From positions 1,896,704 to 1,960,703 of the forward strand of contig MNCI01003975.1 of the NCBI GenBank assembly GCA_015680685.1: DNA of 64,000 nt, given 5' to 3'. Shown one piece after another: positions 35,000 to 47,310 of this stretch. This DNA is from Gnetum montanum (Eukaryota > Streptophyta > Gnetopsida > Gnetales > Gnetaceae). The stretch's first letter is position 1. The number at the start of each line of letters is the position of its first letter. A program made the translations under genes and the position numbers. The notes under the pieces were generated by a model. It was not told where the DNA came from. It saw only the letters and a list, made by a program, of their open reading frames with translations, and made no database searches.

Positions 35000-35176
35000 T
35001 GACAATATTCCTTAAAGAAGATCTTTTGATACATCACTTACATGTCTATCTCTTCCAAGTGGCTTCTTAGGAATTATTCTGATCTTACAACAACTTTAGC
35101 ATAGATTCTATCCTATTGTAGGGCTACCAAACCATCTTGTCAACTTGATTGGTCTCTCTATATATGTGACATTAGG
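35000..35176 (-). pseudogene. Integrase/chromodomain end of element H
   Basis: The minus-strand frame reads PYNRIESMLKLL, then DQNNS-x-EATWKR and LRNIVKWGRM. This resembles the end of chromovirus integrases (VKVLWxNxxxEEATWExE ... YPxLF). It stops abruptly at about 35,176, where gag of element B begins, so the rest of H's pol is missing. Confidence 0.5.
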
Positions 35177-36489
35177 CTATAGCTATATACCTGTGCAATA
35201 GAGAGTAATATTTGTCCATGGCCGCATTTAAGGATTCATGTGTTCCTTGTCTCCATCCTTGGATCTGCTTCCTTAGATTAGACACTCAGGAGTACTTTTG
35301 ATACTTGTCATTGAAGAGCTCAAGCATTGTACTCCATCATTTGATTGATTTCGGATCTAAGGACCAATACCAGCTTTCTGCTTTCTTAATAAGTATCATT
35401 AGGAATAGCTTTAGATTTTGCCATTTGTTCTCAACATTTTGCAAGGCATAGACATCATGAAAGGCTTGAAGATGGTTTTGTATCCCCCTTTGAACTTGGG
35501 AATATTGTTCATATCCAACCTTTTGATTTTGCAATCTTTCACATGCCTCATTGGGATTCTCATGGTCTTTACAATATTCAACATATTTCTAGTTGCAAGC
35601 AAAGGCTCATCATAGTCATAGCCTCTATGATGCCCTCTACTATCCCTTCTTTCATGGTGGTAGGCCTCCCTTGATTGCCCATGCCCTTGGCCTCTACTAT
35701 TTTGGCGGGCCCTACGATCATCTTTGTCTTGTCAATCATCTCCATCATAGTCATGTCCTCTGTGGCTTCAGTTGGAGCTAGAGGAAAAAGAAGATGAGAA
35801 TGTTGAAGGTGAAGAGGGAGGAGAGCCAACACCAGCACAATGTTTACTATCCCCTCTTCTTTGATCATGACCATGATAATCATGCTTATTGTCATCGTGA
35901 TGCTTATCCACATTCCTACCTTAACTCCCACCTTTGGAGCCCCCATGGTTATTCTTGCCCAAACAAGGACTGTTTGTAGTGGATTGCAAGTTCTAATTTA
36001 GGTCCCCTTCATCAAAGAAAAGGAAAGGAGAGTTAGTGAATTGAGAATCCCAAGAAAATGGATTCTCTCCTTCTTTTTGGCCCAACAGGAACAAGGGGTT
36101 TGTGAATCGTTTCCACTTCGATGCTTGGTAACACATCTCCTATTGTTGATCTTTCTTGCATTGTGCCTTAATGAGATGATAATCTTGATAGTCATGGTCT
36201 TGCATAATGTATTTAGCATTGATCCCTTGGATGCTCAACCTCATGAAAGTTTGGAGTAGCATCGTAGGAATCGATCAATCGGGTGACAACACGGTGTTGT
36301 CCTCCATGTCCCTCCACCACATCTATTCATCCTAATGTAGGATGAAGGTGAAGTCTGACACATACTCATCAGGATGAGTATATATCACTCTACATTGTTG
36401 GGGCACTAGTGGATTTAACCCTTGACACCTTTTTTGATTGGATGTATGCTCAAAAAATGGCAAAGATTTAGCCCTGTGAGAAGAAGACA
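35177..36489 (-). pseudogene. gag relic of element B
   Basis: It starts ATG TCT TCT TCT (MSSSHRAKSLPFF) at 36,489. Homology to gag of A is clear: DEPLLATRNMLNIVKTM and RLDMNNIPKFKGGY (A: DEPLLATKSLM, RLDVNNISKFGGGY), then, after a frameshift, NHLQAFHDVYALQNVENKWQ and NLKLFLMILIKKAESWYWSL. Further downstream the words matching LDMALDRYYSLLNR of A are still visible before the break at about 35,177. Confidence 0.75.
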
Positions 36490-36619
36490 TTTTAGTTGAA
36501 AAGAAAAAAAAGTGCTCTTACTACTACTATTATTATTTTTAATGATTGTAACCTTTAGTTTCATTACAACATCGTCGAATACTTTCACTAACTCCTAGAT
36601 AGCGCACATAGCTAACTAA

Positions 36620-36639
36620 AGTCCCTGACAACGGTGCCA
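36620..36639 (-). other. Primer-binding site of element B (tRNA-Asp type)
   Basis: The minus strand reads TGGCACCGTTGTCAGGGACT, one base after the LTR end. It is close to the plant consensus TGGCGCCGTTGTCGGGGA and better preserved than in element A. Confidence 0.85.
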
Positions 36640-36640
36640 A

Positions 36641-37532
36641 TGATGAGCAGCGAGTATACCCTATGCCCAACCATATGAATCACTAACTTTCACTAAGCAA
36701 TCTAGTCAAATTCTGTAGACTTTAGCTTTCTAAGTATATTGGGTCTAGGGAGTGAATATCAAGGATGTGATCATTTTCTTCTCAATTTCACTTATGAAGT
36801 GTAAGTGTATGGATAAGTGTAACAGAGGCATATGATTTTTATCATTTTATATTTTATTGTTTAAATCAACTAAATGTTAAAAAATAAAGTAATTAAATTT
36901 TTAACTAATCTAATAACTAACTAATATCTTAACTAATCCTAACATAAGCATCCATTCCCATTTGTTATACACATCCTAAACAACATTGCAATGTTACTGG
37001 GTTACCAAGCGTTAAATGCTACTGAGATTACCAAATGTTAATGTATGCTCAAAATGGTCATACTTATGTGTTTTGTTTAATCGTAATGTAATTAATTAAT
37101 ATGATGCATTACAGTAAATTACTAAAATAATAAATGCATTTAAGGTAAACATTAATCTATTTCCAAATGCTACAAGGTTTGTGAAGAAAGCTCATCTTTA
37201 TTACTATTCACACCATGCTGCTCAGTTACATCAGTGTTCTAGTAAAGATTTGCATAGTTCTCACTCCTATTGCAGGCACTTAGAAATTATTCTAACTATC
37301 AAATGAACAAAATGCAAGAGCTTAACTAGGATACTAACTATGGGATACTAATAATGCAGTTGGTGAGTGCATATTTATAAGGAAAGATAAACACTATATC
37401 GACAGGGTCACGTTAATGCATTAGACCATGCATCAATGCAACTGCATTGATGGGGTCACATCAAGGGGGTCATGTCAATGGGATTGCATTGATAGCATCT
37501 TGTCGACACAACCTAAGAAAGATGTTTCATCA
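36641..37532 (-). repeat. 5' LTR of element B
   Basis: This 892 bp repeat has the minus-strand start TGATGAAACATC and end CTGCTCATCA. It matches the C LTR (38,226-39,154) in many blocks, for example GTTACCAAGC, AAATGGTCATACTTATGTGTTT and CTCATCTTTATT (plus-strand words). Confidence 0.8.
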
Positions 37533-38225
37533 ATATGTTTGTGATATGAACTCTTAATGTCTTGTTTGTTAGCCTATGTTTTGTGCTTTATTAACTTTTC
37601 TCTTTTATTGACTATATTTGTATGGTTTAAAACAATGAGGTGTTAGCCTAGTGATACAGGGTTTGGCCTAGTAACCCTGGGTCACAAATGTAGTTCTACT
37701 AGGTAGCATTGAGTTATAAGCTTCTATAAATCTTGGGATGTACCTATGTTTCACTAATTTTTGGTTCCAACACCCCTCAGCTATATTTGTATAGTTTGAG
37801 CTATATGTCTTGTGTTTTAATTTAATTTAATTTTTTCTTTTTAATAGCTTTAATACTTTGGATTTTTGATTTTTCTTTTAATTTAGCATATGCACACAAC
37901 ATATAGGGTACTACATTAGTTGTGATAGGCTTTGTTTAAGTTACTTTGTATTTTTGTAGATTAATATTTATGTTTTTTTTTGTTTAGGTTTTTTAAATTT
38001 GTTTTTAGCTTATTTTTTGAAGGGTCTTATATTATTCCCTTAGTTAATTTTTTGACCTTAGACCTTGTTATTATGTTGGCTTAGATATAGCTACTAGCTA
38101 ACCCATAGGATAAGTATTACACCAACCCTAGGCATTAGCCTATGTTAGGATATTATTTTTATTTATTTGTAGGAATTAGTTTTTCCTTTTATTTTCCAAT
38201 AGATTATCCTTTCTACCGAACCATG
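37533..38225. other. Spacer between B and C with a SINE-like stretch
   Basis: Around 37,635-37,775 the sequence GAGGTGTTAGCCTAGTGATA, a GG(T)TTGG word and AACCCTGGGTCACAAAT resembles the tRNA-like head of plant Au-type SINEs. TAGCCTAGTGATA is placed like a Pol III A box. A convincing B box is missing. The rest is T-rich and unrecognised. Confidence 0.3.
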
Positions 38226-39154
38226 TGATGAGTGGTGAAAGGTACCTCTATTCTCAACCTACAAGTCACAAAACATTCATGCACGATCTAGTCAAATTCC
38301 ATGGACTCTATGTCTTCCAGTACACTAGTCTTCTAAGAAGTGAAGCTCACCCTAATGGTCATTCATTGTCTTTGCAACTACACTTGTAATGTACAAAGGT
38401 ATGATTAAGTGTAATTAAGGCATATGATTCTTATTATTTTATGTTTGATGTTCCTTGGTACTTAAAGTAGAGAGATGAAATAATTTAATAATTAATTTAA
38501 TTTAACTACTTAACTAGCCTCTAACTAGTCCTAACATAAGCGTCTGGTCCCACTTTCCATACACGTCTTGAACCCACATATCCATTACTGGGTTACCAAG
38601 CACTATGCTACTAGGCAAACCAAGTAATAACACTGCTGGGATTATGAAGCAAACATGTGTTTACACTCGAAGTGGTCATACTTATGTGTTTACTTAATTA
38701 CTATTTAGCCTATATCACTTAATTACTTAATTAGCTTTATTACTGTGAAACATTGAATAAATGACTGAAAACATTAAATTCATGAATGAAACATTTAAAC
38801 TATCTAGAATGCTACAAAGTTTATTAAGAAGCTCATCTTTATTGACACACACACTATTGTGCTTAGGTACAACGGTGTTCGAATAAAGATTTGTACACTT
38901 AATGACTCTTACTGTAGGTACAATGGTGTTTTAACTTTCAAATATAAAAACTGCAAGAGTTCAGCTACTACTATGACTTGACTCCTCATAAACAAGCCTA
39001 TGAGCTCATATTATAGTTTTTATTATAGGGCTACGTCGACGAGGCATCGTAGATGTCGTAAATGCTATTTCGACATGGCCTCATTAATAGGGCAACACCA
39101 AGTATGAGGCCACATCAACTAGGGCCTATTGATGCCACACTTTGATGCTCATCA
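38226..39154 (-). repeat. 3' LTR of element C
   Basis: This 929 bp LTR begins (minus) TGATGAGCATCAAAG right after CATGGGGGTA and ends CACTCATCA. It is related to the LTRs of A, B, E and K. Confidence 0.82.
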
Positions 39155-39389
39155 TACCCCCATGACTAAATGAAAACATTTCCTTGAGTTCCTTTAAAAA
39201 ATTTCAAAGGTATGACACTATTGACTAACTCTTGACTTAACAAATTGACATAACAAAATTAAGTGCTTGAGTGTATAAATAAATCCACTACAAAAATTGT
39301 GGTGTTCATAACACAAAATTGAACACCATGACATGACTACACAAAATTGGACAACATGTTCTCTGATGGCATGAAGATGGTGGAGAAGA

Positions 39390-42250
39390 TCAGATAGTCC
39401 TAGGCGATGGGGGCTCTTGAGGTTCTAAAGGACCTTCATTGGTTTCGGGCATGTGTGGCAGCTGAGGTGGCTATGGCTATCTTGTTGTGGCTATAGCCTC
39501 TAGTGGAATGTGAAAGGCATCTAGCAATGCCTTCATCTTCTCTTCCTTACTTCGGGGATCATTCACAGTCCACGCGGCATCGCCAATGTGGGCTAGAATG
39601 GGGATATCCCACAGATAGGGCATTACTAGGAATAGCTTCTTAGTATTGACAAACTAGGTAGCGAATTGTTTTCTTTTGACATTGAATGCCTTGATTGTGT
39701 TTTGTAGCTCTTACTAGTCATTTATCCTTCTAGCTAGGTTCTTGATGGTAGATCTTTGATTAGTGTATTTGGCCTTGAGAACTTTGAGTTCAATAGTTAC
39801 CACCATAAGTTTTTGCTTGCTTTCTTTGTGATGCTTGAATTTGGCCTTGTACAAGTACGAGCTAGCCACCTACTTCTGTAGTTCTGACCATGGCCATTTG
39901 GTAGTGAACATGGCCAAATTTGCATATTGGAGATTGGCAAGCTCTATGTATTTCATCATCTCCTCAATCTGCAACTCCTTTATGCAAATTTTTGCCTTGT
40001 TGTAGGAATTTATTCCATCAATGATGGGTTGCCATAGTTGTCGTCCTTGTTGGAGCTATTGAGAGGTTTCATTTACTTTCACCTTCGTCAACTAGATATG
40101 TTTTTCATTCACTTCTTTTTGTAGACCAACCTGATCTCTGTAATGATCTTTGACTCTCTTAAATTTGAGATTCTTTGATTTGTAGGTAGCTACCTCTTTC
40201 ACAGTCTTCTAGTGAAGGGCATGGACCTTCTCCATGGAAAGGTTTCTATTTTTTACTATCAATCTCCTTAGCTCTATGTTCGCTTTGGCCAATTTCTCCT
40301 ACTATTGATGGATGAAGTCGATTAATTGTTGTTTGTACTCATCAACATTCAGCATGCGATGGTTCTCTACGGTTAATTGTACATTTTCCCGGTGGGTTTG
40401 ATCTAAGGCTTTCTGAATTTTGTGCTATGTAGCCTCTACCAAGGATCAATAGAACATTTCCATCTCCATTGCATACTCAATGCCTTTCAGTCTAGTATGA
40501 AGCTATTAAATAGCTTCATCTTTTATCAATGTTAGTTTGAGAAATGTAGTGTTGGCAATTTGGGCTCTTAATTTAACAACTTCAGCAGCCAAGCATTTGT
40601 TGAACTCCTTAGCTATTTTGAGTTGCCCTTCTAAGATGATGTTTTTTCCCCTTGCCTCTAGTAGCTCCAATTGGGTTGTAGTAATATTGTCCAAAAGATC
40701 AAAGACATCCAGAAGTGGTTGCTTTGTCCCCCACTAGTTGGTCTAGTAGTTCTTCATGTTGTGTTGCATTTATTCTACCACCTCTGATCCTTATAGATGT
40801 CTACACATCTGTTAGTGTAGTGATGTCTAATATAGACACTATAGGTGCATTAAGGATTTCAGCTATTCTTTCAGCAACCACCTCTACCATTGTCTTCTAC
40901 ACTTGATGTTGCATCACAAATACTATTACCCCCTTTCCTTTCTCCAAGCACACCAAGAAGGTCACAGGTTTCTAGAGATTTCTAGGAGTGGTTGCTATTT
41001 TGTGAAAGATATCGTCACCTCTTTAGCACTAGGATTCAATCTTGTAGAAAATTGTGTTCTTTGGACTGAGAAAATGGATCCACCTCCACCCATCAGGCTA
41101 ATTGTTTGGGCCACCTCATTTAGGTGACTCATTGCTAGTTAGCACACATATGGGTCCCTATCCCGTGTGCATGCTTGTTGCTCTTATTCACTCAAGAGCT
41201 ATTCTCGGTACTTGTGTAACTGTTGGATTGTTGTAGCGATGTCTAGAATAGTTGTTTGAGTGGTAGGTGGAGGTAGTGGTTGCTGCTTCTCTTCCTGAAT
41301 AGTTGTTGCAAACATTTTATCTTTCATCATCTACGTCCAATTAGCGGTCAAAGCATGCTTGACAGCATCATTTGTATAATGGACTATTCCTTTCCTCTGA
41401 AAGATTTTTCTAATGAGGCATGGAAAGGGGAGTACCTTCTTTCCATGTTCATTTTCTTTAAATTGCTTCTCCATCTCTAGATAGATCAGCTATGGAAGGT
41501 TGATAAGGAATCTCCCACTTAGAGATACACATGCATAGGTAGAAAAGGTAGTGATTTTGCTGGGCCTCAATGTGGGATTTAGGTTAAAGGATGTAATCTT
41601 GTAGTGGATCCTTTTTGCTAGTGTTAGTGCACCAAACTTCTTGTATTCGACACCATAGCATCATTACACCTATTCTTTCTTGATGTTGGGGTTTGCTTGC
41701 ATTGGAATGTCAACAAGATTTGCCCTTGTTTCTGAAAACCCAAGCACTTTAGTAATCACCTACATTGAGTAGGACATTGAGATGTCCTTGATTTTTATTG
41801 TTGATCTAGCCTACTTATTGTTTTAAAATAAAAATGTCTCTCCCATGTACCACTTCCCAGTGGAAGTGATGATTGGCCACATGGGAGAGGCCTTCAGTTG
41901 GTTTTGTGCTTCTTTTGGTGGTTGCTTTAGGAAAGGGTAAAAGTTTAACTCCTAGAGAACTATTTTTTGGACATCCCTTGATCTAATTTTATTCAGGTAG
42001 GCTTCCTTCAAGGTCACCTTGAGATTTGCTTATTGAGTTGGTGCATCATCTTAGTGGGGATGTTCTGTGATGCTGTTGGTTCTAGAATCTATCTGATAGA
42101 TTCCACCTTAGCCTCTTCCTTAAGAGGACTTGTGGCATGGGTTGCAAGTGGTTCTTCTTGGGCCTGTTCTTGGCCCCTTCCCATTCTAGGCTATTTCTCC
42201 CTTGGTTAAGATGGTCCTGCTTCCTGGTTGTGTTTATGTTTTGATGCCAT
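39390..42250 (-). pseudogene. ORF2 relic of element C
   Basis: The ORF starts MASKHKHNQEAGPS at 42,250 and ends PSPRTI-stop at 39,390, about 950 codons with several stops. The N-terminal stretch EEPLATHATSPLKEEAKVES is shared with E (THATGPLRKELKVE). The C-terminal motif reads LFLVMPYLWDIPILAHIGDA, then AWTVNDPRSKEEKMKALLDA. A long helical, coiled-coil-like middle is inferred from Leu/Lys/Glu periodicity (for example the minus frame at 40,506-40,694: LEARGKNIILEGQLKIAKEF). It gives the best preserved start of the four ORF2 copies. Function unknown. Confidence 0.75.
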
Positions 42251-42559
42251 ATGCGATCACAACACATCCATGGATTAGTAGATATAACTTGTAACTTTAA
42301 ATTTTTGAATACCTTATGTCATTAGTTAGTTACACTTTGGCTAAGGTTGGACCATGGTAGATTGACTATTTTATTAATTATTTATTATAAATGTCATCGA
42401 AGATTGTTGGAAAGGTTTAACTCTTGTAATTTTGGTGTTTAATAGTTGATTTCTTAGTTAAACCTTCATGGGAGTTAGAAAAATGGTGAAAATTTTGATA
42501 AAAAAATGGGCACATTTATGTCCCCACAATGAAGAGCTTACCTCTGGTAGTTGCAAGTT

Positions 42560-43790
42560 CAAAGAACAGAGTGATTTGGATAAATGATTAGGAAGTTATG
42601 GGCTTTGGAAGGTTTTGGGCTTTGAAAGTTTGAAAAACTCCCTTAGCGTTTATGAGAAAATGTAAAACTTTCAAAGTGAGGATCTACATATATTTAGTAT
42701 TTTTCTATTAGGTCAACAGGGCCACGTATATGTGTTTGCTTCATCAATGGGGTCCCGTATATAGAGCCTGTAGGAAAAAGATTGAATTTTGAATATCTTT
42801 AAATATACAAGGAATTTTTCAATGAATTTGGGATTCATGGAGTCCTAGAAAAGCCAAGAATATGATGAAATAATTGAAGAGGGTCTTTGAAAGCTCAAAA
42901 ATTGAAAAATTTGATAGAAAATGTGTTTATTGAAAAAAATATGTAAAGGAGCACATGGTTTGACGTAGAAGATAGGTGTACAAAAGATTCTGATTGCAAG
43001 AATGCCTAAGGATAAGGTGCTTAACAAACCCAACCAAGAGAGATGCAAGTGGTTCCTCCCCATAGTAGGCACATGCCTTATTTTCCCTTGCATAACCTTG
43101 ACCTAAGAAGTCCATGGGCTCCATAGGTGATTAATGGTCTATGGAAGTTAAAGACAAAAACTCAGAAGATTCTACCTAAGAATTCATGTCTGTTAGACTA
43201 AGACATTGAATTGATAACATGGACTTTGGGAATGAGGTGAGTTACGAATAGCATAGATGGATGATGGAGAAGGTGGAATGAAATTTCAAATTGAGTTCAT
43301 AAGAAGTCCCATATGAAGTTTTGTGTTTAAAATGACCTGAGAAGATCCATCCTTAGTCTAGACCAAAACCAACCTCTTTTGGTGACTTTGCATCATTACT
43401 CCAAGACTGATCCACCTCTCAAGACACAAGAGTGCTCCCATAGAACAATCATTGTTCCATAAGGAGAAGAAAAGAGAGGTAGGAAGTGAAAGAGGACCTT
43501 AGTTAGAGGGGACCTTCAAGCATAGGTAACATATTTTTCTAGTCCCATAACTAGTGTTTGTAGCTCATTTATTTGTCTAAGGAATGTGCTTTGAATTCCC
43601 ATCATGTTTTTTTGCTATCTCTGGTTGGGGTGTGATTCCTTGGATGACCCTTATATATTCCTAGTTTGCTTTAATCCCTACCTATGGAATTGTTTGCCCT
43701 AGTACTATGCCTTCTTGGACCATTAGATGGTTTTTCCACCAATTGAGCCTAAGGTTTGTTTCAACACATCTCTTCAGTACTTGCTCAAGG
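42560..43790 (-). other. Non-coding internal sequence of element C
   Basis: Upstream of ORF2 on the element strand. The short frames here show no motif, and homology with D stops at 42,560. Confidence 0.45.
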
Positions 43791-46700
43791 TGATCTCGTC
43801 AATGAGGCCAAGTCAATGGGGGCCTATCAACACAAAAATTTGATGCTCATAATACCCCCATAACTAAATGAAAACTCATCCTTGAGTTCCCTTACAAAAT
43901 TGGAAAGGTATGGGATTATTGACTAACTCTTAACAAAACAAACTGACTTGACAAAACTAAGTGCCTAAGTGTAAAAATCAACGAATTATAAAAAATGGTG
44001 GTGTTCATGACATAAAATTGAACACCATTACATGACTACAAAAAAATTTGATAGCACATCCTCTAGTAGCATAAAGGTGGTGGAGAAGATCAAACAATTC
44101 TAGGTGATGAAGGCTTTTGAGGTTCTAAAGAACCTTTACCAACTTCATGCACATGCAGTAGCTAAGGTAGCCATGGCTGTTCTACTGCAGCTGCAACCTC
44201 TGGCAGAAGGTGAAAGGAATCTATTAATGCCTTCATCTTCTTCTTCTTACTCTGAAGATCATTCATAGTCCACGTGACATCACCAATGTGGGCTGGAATG
44301 GGGATATCCCATGGACAAGGCATTATGGGGAACATCTCCTTCAGATTGACAAACTAGGTAGCAAACTGTTTGCATTCGATATTGCACATCCTAACTATGT
44401 TCTACAATTATTGGTAGCTATTCATCCTCTTGGATAGGTTCTTGGCAGTTGATCATTGATTAGTAAATTGTGCCTTGAGAACTTTGAGTTTAGCGTTTGC
44501 CACCACAAGCTTTTGCTTGGTGTCTTTGTGATGCTTGAACTCGGCCTCATACAACAAGTATGAGCTAGCCATCTATTTTTCTAGTTCTAATCATGGTTAT
44601 CCAATAGTTAACATGGCCAAATTTTCATAATAGAGATTGGTGAGCTACATATATTCTGTCATCTCCTCAATCTACAACTCCTTTTTGTGGATTGCTACTT
44701 TTTTGTAGTTGTCTATCCCATCAACAATGGGTTGCCACAATTATTTTTCTTGCTGGAGTTACTAGAGGGCTTTATTCACTTTCGCCTTTACCAACTAAAT
44801 GTGTTTTTTTTTTACTTCCTTTTGTAGATCAACCTACTCTCTGTAATGATCTTTGACTTTCTCAAATTTGAGAGCTTATGATTTTAAGTGGCTACCTTGA
44901 TTGTAGTTTTCTAGCAAAGGGCGTGGACCTCCTCTATGGAGGGATTTCTATTTTCTGCTGTCAATCTCCTCAGTTCTGTGTTTGCTTTGTCTAGTTGCTC
45001 CTATTGTTAATGAATGAAATCTATTAATTGTTGCTTGTGCTCATTTAGATTCTACAAGTGACGATTCTCTGTGGTCAACCATACGTTCTCTTAGTGAGTC
45101 TGATCCATGGTCTTCTAAATCTTTTGCTATGTGGCCTCTACCAAGGATCGATAGAACACTGCCATCTCCATTGCACCCTCAACTCCTTTCAGTTTAGTGT
45201 GAAGTTATTCCATATCTTCATCTCTTGTTAATGCTGGGTTGAGGAATGCAAGGTTGGTAATCTGGACTCTTGACTTGACAACTTTCATAGCCAAGTGTTC
45301 ATTCAGCTCCTTGGCTATTTCAAGTTGCTCCTCCAAGATGATATTTTTGCCCTTTATCTCAAGAAGTTCTAACTAGGTTGTAGTAATATTTTCTGAAAGG
45401 TCAAAGACATACATAAGTGGTTGTCCAATTCCCACTAGTCAGTCTAGCAAATATTCATGCTATGTTGCATTTATTTTGCCACTTGTGGTCCTTGTAGACA
45501 TTTGTACATCTTTGAGTGTAGTGATGTCTAGTGCAGATGCCACAAGTGCATTTAGTGTTTTAGCAATATGGTCAATGATCACTTATGCTACAGTATCCTG
45601 CCACTAGTGCTACATCACTAATACAATTGTCCTTTCACTCTCCTCTAAGCACACTGTGAAGGTTGCAGTGTTTCTAGAGATTTCTAGGAGTGGCTATAAT
45701 TTTGCAAGAAATACTATGACCTCTCTGGTGCTTGGATTCAACCTTACATGTAGTTATGTTTTTTGGGTTGAGAGATCCACCTCCATCCATCAAACTGGTT
45801 GCTTGGGCCACCTCATTTAGGTGACTCATTTTTGGTTTGTACACAAATGGGTCTCTGCCACTGGTTTTTGCTCTTGCTCTTATTCACTCAAGAGCCATTC
45901 TCAGTATTCACATAACCGCTGGGCAATTGGCATGATGCCTAGCATAGTTTTTTAAGTGACAGGTGGAGGTGGTGGTTGATGCTCCTCTTTTGGATAGTTG
46001 TTGTTAGTATCTTGTCTTTCACCATTTCCACCCAATTAGTAGCCAAAACATGCCTAACAACATCATTGGTGTAACGAGCTATTTCTCCCCCTTGACAAAG
46101 TTTCCTAATGAGGAATGGAAAGGGGAGTTCCTTCCTTTCACATTCATTTTCTCCAAACTGCTTCACCATTTCTAAATAGATTAGCTATGGAAGGTTGACA
46201 AGGAATCTCCCACTCAGAGCAACACATGATTAGGCAGAGAAATTGGTGATTTTTCTTAGCCTCATTGTGGGATTGAGGTGGAATGTTGCAATCTTGTAAT
46301 GAATCCTCTATGCTAGTGTAAGCACACCAATCTTCTTACGATCGACACCATAGCACCGCTAAACCCATTCTTTCTTGATGCTTGGATCTACCTACATTAG
46401 GATCTTAGCAAGGCTTGCCCCCATTTCTAGCAACCTAAGCACTATAGTAATGATTTACACCAAGTAGGACACTGAGATATCCTTGATTTTTACTATCCAA
46501 AATAGGAATGTCTTTTAAGTGACAAGTAGGAATGATTTTTACTAGCATAGTTTTTTAAGTGACAAGTAGGAATGTCTTTCTCATGTACCACTCCCTGATG
46601 GAAATGATGATTGGCCATATGGGAGAGGCCTTTAGCTAGTCCTGTACTTCTTTTGGAACTTTCTTTGAGAATGGACCAAATTTTAACTCCTGGAGCACCA

Positions 46701-47310
46701 TTTTTTGGACCTCTCATGATCTAATTTGATTTAAGAAAGCCTCTGTCAAGGTCACCTCTAGATTTGCTTGTGGTGCTAGTGCATCATCCTGATGGAAGTG
46801 TTCTGTTGCTACTACTAGTTCTAGAATTTTTCTGATAGATTTCACTTCTACCTCTTCTCTAAGAGGACTTGTGGGTTGCTAGTTGCTTTTCTTAGGCCTA
46901 TTCTTACTCTCTTCCCATTCTAGGCCATTTCTCCCTTGGTTGAGATGGTCCTGCTTCCTACGTGTGCTTTCCCTTTGGTGCCATCTATGATCATAACACA
47001 TCCATGGATAAGTAAATATAATGTATAACTTTAAATTTTTGAATACCTTTTCACATTAGTTAGTTCCACTTTGGCTAAGGTTGGACCATCGTAGATTGAT
47101 TATTATATTATTATTTTATTAATTATTTATTGTAGATGTCACTAGAGCTTGTTGAAAAGGTTTAACTCTTGTAATTTGGTGCTTAAGAGTTGATTTCATA
47201 GTTAAACCTTTGTGGGAGTTAGGAAATGAAAATTTTTCTTTTGTCAAAAATGGCACATTTGTGGCCTCCACAATGAAGAGGTTGCCTCTAGTAGTTGCAG
47301 GTACTTGGCT
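43791..47310 (-). mobile_element. A-family element D fragment (ORF2 plus LTR stub)
   Basis: Minus strand: about 300 bp of internal sequence upstream of ORF2 (46,985-47,310, matching C 42,251-42,560), ORF2, polypurine tract ATGGGGGTA, then only about 60 bp of the LTR start (43,852 to about 43,791). The left break joins C internal DNA and the right break joins element J. Confidence 0.75.
44090..46984 (-). pseudogene. ORF2 relic of element D
   Basis: A homologue of C ORF2 along its whole length, with start ATG GCA CCA AAG (MAPKGKHT) at 46,984 and stop at 44,090. The N-terminal domain is best seen here: FGENECERKELPFPFLIRKL, then CQGGEIARYTNDVVRHVLAT (46,169-46,020). The C-terminal motif is MFPIMPCPWDIPIPAHIGDV. 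Stops and small indels are scattered, so it is not expressed as one protein today. Function unknown. Confidence 0.75.

Larger units (their letters stand above)
35177..37532 (-). mobile_element. A-family element B, 5' part (LTR, primer site, gag)
   Basis: A minus-strand fragment with the 5' LTR (36,641-37,532), primer site (36,620-36,639) and gag (to 35,177). It then joins directly to the integrase end of element H. The 3' half of B is absent from the window next to it. Homology to element A runs through LTR ends, primer site and gag. Confidence 0.8.
38226..43790 (-). mobile_element. A-family element C, 3' part (ORF2 plus 3' LTR)
   Basis: Minus strand: internal sequence, ORF2 (42,250 to 39,390), polypurine tract GGGGGTA and 3' LTR (39,154 to 38,226). 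No primer site, gag or 5' LTR is joined to it. Its internal end at about 43,790 meets the LTR stub of element D. The segment 42,560-43,790 is non-coding internal sequence without a homologue in D. Confidence 0.75.

Noticed and set aside
37533-39154. LTRs of B and C as the two ends of one element
   Set aside because: B is a 5' LTR followed by primer site and gag at lower coordinates, while C is a 3' LTR preceded by a polypurine tract at higher coordinates. They must belong to different elements.
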